Source: Brasenia schreberi
Lineage: Eukaryota; Streptophyta; Magnoliopsida; Nymphaeales; Cabombaceae
NCBI GenBank assembly: GCA_036023115.1
Contig: JAYKKT010000046.1
Location: forward strand, 6,087,501 to 6,151,500
Direction: 5' to 3'
Length of the DNA stretch: 64,000 nucleotides
In this document: positions 61,901 through 64,000 of the stretch, piece by piece
How positions within the stretch are numbered: position 1 is the first letter of the stretch
How the letters are laid out: the number at the start of each line of letters is the position of its first letter
Made by a program: the position numbers and the translations under genes
Notes under the pieces: generated by a model
The model's database searches: none
What the model was told of the DNA's origin: nothing
What the model saw: the letters and a program-made list of their open reading frames with translations, nothing else

Positions 61901-64000
61901 CTTAGTAATAAAGGACAATTACAATAATACCTAAAACATTAAAATTACTAAAATACCACTAAATAAGCATATTCTTCAACATAACTTATTATTTATTTCA
62001 AGAACTCTAAAATTCAGTCAAGTGCTGTAATATATTACCATTTTTCCTGAATGTTCTCTTTAGGAGATTCTTCATTGTCATATTAGAAAATACAGACAGA
62101 ACCCACAAACTCGGTGTTTCTTTATTTTCTGTTACACTAACATGCTGTTGTTATTCCTTCCTTTCCAACCCCAATTAACCATCACAAGTTTCTAGGCATT
62201 TAATTCTTGTAGAACCGTAATTAGAAAGGAAATAAGAGGAAGAGGATGAACAGATGATGCTTAAGCATGACTGAAGGTGTAACATATGGATTCTTCGTTG
62301 TCAGGCAACATAGCCATCTAGAGCTAGGGGAAGATTGATGTTTGGCAATGCCTTGTTTGGTTCAGCTTATTGATTTTTCTTTTGTGAGGAGAACAAGTTA
62401 CAGAGACAATCTATTAAGTGAATGAAGACTACTAAGACAACTCTTCCTATATAGTGGAGGATTGAGAAGCAATACCCTGCTTTGATATGTATCCAGGAAC
62501 GATGTATGTATATTTCAGAATATGCTGCATAAGGTCAATCCGTGAAGAAGATCTTCCAGAAGAATAAGGGAAAGCAGCTAACAAGTGATTATACATCCTT
62601 GATTCCAGGAGTGGAGGATGGTGAAGGAAAGAGCCTAGCAGTTTTCCTATAACTTGTCTTCCAACCGACTTGAAAACTTTTTCACTGTTTCTTTTTCAAA
62701 TCTAACCTCCAAAGTCATTGCTATGGCAGGAGATAAACGTGAAAACTTTCAGTTGCAGATAGCATGTTATGGTGCAACTAGAAACCAAGGAAAAACTCTA
62801 GTTCTTTTTCTGGAATTGACAACTCAAGTCAACTGTCAACTTAAACCACTAGTACAGTAAAGATAATTTTCTCGATTCCTCAAGCTTTACCCTCTATTTG
62901 GCAAATCCAATATGAATTATGAATTGAATCATATTGTTTCTTTTTTTAGAAACAAATTAGGAGTGGCACCAATAGAGGATAAAATGAGAGAATATCGTTT
63001 AGGTGAGTGGTCATACAAGAAAAGACCGTATACATAATGAGGTTATTAGAAACAAATTAGGAGTGGCACCAATAGAGGATAAAATGAGAGAATATCGTTT
63101 AAGATGGTTTGGACATATAGAAAGAAGATCAAAAGAAGAACCTGTAAGAAGGTTAGGAAAACTAAATTTGGAAAGTATTAAAAGAGGTAGAGGACGACCA
63201 CAAAAGTGTTGGAAAGAAACAATAAAGAATGATCTAGCTTATTGTGAGTTAACTGCTAACATGGCACACGATAGGGATATGTGGAAACAAAGAATCCATG
63301 TAGCTGACCCCGTCTAGTATGGGAAAAGGCTTAGTTGTTGTTGTTGTTGTTTCTTTTTTTACATCCACATGTGCAATTCCACCAAACCCACAGGATATTC
63401 TCATATGGTTTTGTACATAATTCTTGATATAGTCCCATATTTTTCCATCTTCCTGGAGATTTTAGGAATAATCTTTTGGTTGCGAACCAAAAGGAATGAT
63501 GGTTTTGGGTTGTACCAAGTCTGAAACCAAGTGGAATTATTTTCTGTCCCATATCTACCAGTTATCATGAACCTTCCCACACCAAGTTGCTCTAAGGACC
63601 TAATTATCTATAATGCACAAAGTATTCCTTATTACATCTCTTTCAAATGATTTCCTGCTTATTTTTCAGATGATGTGACCAAATTATTAGTAGTTTTTAC
63701 TTTACAAGTAAGCCTTCAAATAAAGACGTCTGCTTGACTATGAAACAATTCAGAAATAAATTTTGCAGGCAGTTTCAGAGGCCATGTGCGGCAGAGTTAT
63801 CAGATTTTGGTTGCTTTGTGGTGTTGATTTGTGGAGTTACACTATTGCAAGCAATAGGTATTCTTGTCATGAGAGACATTGTCCTCAATACTTGAGGTTT
63901 AGTTTTTATCTTTGTTCTCTTGGTAGTTGGCAGCACAAGTTTTTCTTCATTATTTTCCTTCAGTAAAGTCAAAGAAAAACTTTTGTCCCATTTATCTCCC
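55995..64000 (+). CDS. POD1: POD1/TAPT1-like ER membrane protein, 3' part beyond the window
   Basis: POD1 (POLLEN DEFECTIVE IN GUIDANCE 1) belongs to the eukaryotic TAPT1 (DUF747) family. It is an ER-lumen or membrane protein that works with calreticulin and is needed for pollen-tube guidance and early embryos. Exons seen: 55995-56685, 58144-58334, 58838-58941, 63769-63857; phases agree and the last is incomplete as a gene. Exon 1 encodes a variable, basic and acidic N-terminus ([20 protein letters not shown], ending [14 protein letters not shown]). The conserved core follows: [20 protein letters not shown], then [20 protein letters not shown] and [15 protein letters not shown], then [20 protein letters not shown]. 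The start at 55995 was chosen because the upstream reading passes through a hexamer microsatellite; the ATG at 56016 is the alternative. Intron 3 is 4.8 kb and contains a LINE. Confidence 0.9.
57378..57445. repeat. Short direct repeat in POD1 intron 1
   Basis: GTGTCTGACATTAGCAAAAC occurs twice, about 40 bases apart. Confidence 0.9.
62945..63352 (+). mobile_element. RTE-type LINE 3' end with internal 100-bp duplication
   Basis: The open block 63003-63317 reads [19 protein letters not shown], then [35 protein letters not shown] and [14 protein letters not shown]. This is the C-terminal tail of RTE-clade reverse transcriptase. The 3' end is CCGTCTAGTATGGGAAAAGG followed by CTTAGTTGTTGTTGTTGTTG, the usual RTE-style short-repeat tail. 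The front 52 bases of the second copy (from 63050) also occur at 62950, giving a tandem duplication with a 100-base offset. It is inserted in POD1 intron 3. The RT core and endonuclease are missing (5' truncation). Confidence 0.88.

Overview
The window is nuclear DNA of a flowering plant. Genes have many short GT-AG introns in an AT-rich background, long (TA)n, (GA)n and (CT)n microsatellites, and plant-type repeats (hAT elements and hAT-like MITEs, RTE LINE fragments, SINEs ending in an RTE-like tail). The gene set is plant specific: XTH, XLG, MMD1, POD1/TAPT1, a plastid-targeted anthranilate synthase subunit. The lineage cannot be fixed from the sequence alone.

Layout, left to right. (1) 189-4532 (+): SOLO DANCERS-type meiotic cyclin; the last short exon was not found. 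(2) 7314-13742 (-): a BPA1-like (binding partner of ACD11) RRM gene with good exon structure but a frameshift and a stop in its last exon. An intron of it holds a complete-ended hAT element (9452-12881) with a decayed transposase. (3) 16990-18700: AT-rich hairpins and microsatellites. (4) 19925-20925 (+): 5'-truncated GEX1 relic with a broken intron and a shifted C-terminus. (5) 21709-26324 (-): intact extra-large G protein (XLG), eight exons. (6) 26330-36430: about 10 kb of repeats (MITEs, SINEs, LINE pieces, GAGCTC-rich repeats). (7) 36433-38399 (+): xyloglucan endotransglucosylase/hydrolase, four exons. (8) 41119-50345 (-): anthranilate synthase beta subunit, eight exons over 9.2 kb, with a MITE in one intron. 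(9) 52509-54967 (+): MMD1/DUET-type PHD-finger protein, three exons. (10) 55995 to beyond the right edge (+): POD1/TAPT1-like ER membrane protein; four exons visible, the third intron (4.8 kb) carrying an RTE LINE 3' end.

The genes do not form an operon or pathway. Four of the eight protein loci (SDS, GEX1 relic, MMD1, POD1) belong to families known from meiosis or gamete/pollen function; this may be chance. Exon models were built by hand from splice sites, reading phase and remembered family similarity. Each internal junction given keeps the frame, but no alignment or transcript was available. No clearly novel biological system was found. The most instructive items are the two gene relics, the hAT element with matched ends, the MITE with a perfect 8-bp target duplication, and an XLG that keeps a DxxGQ motif.
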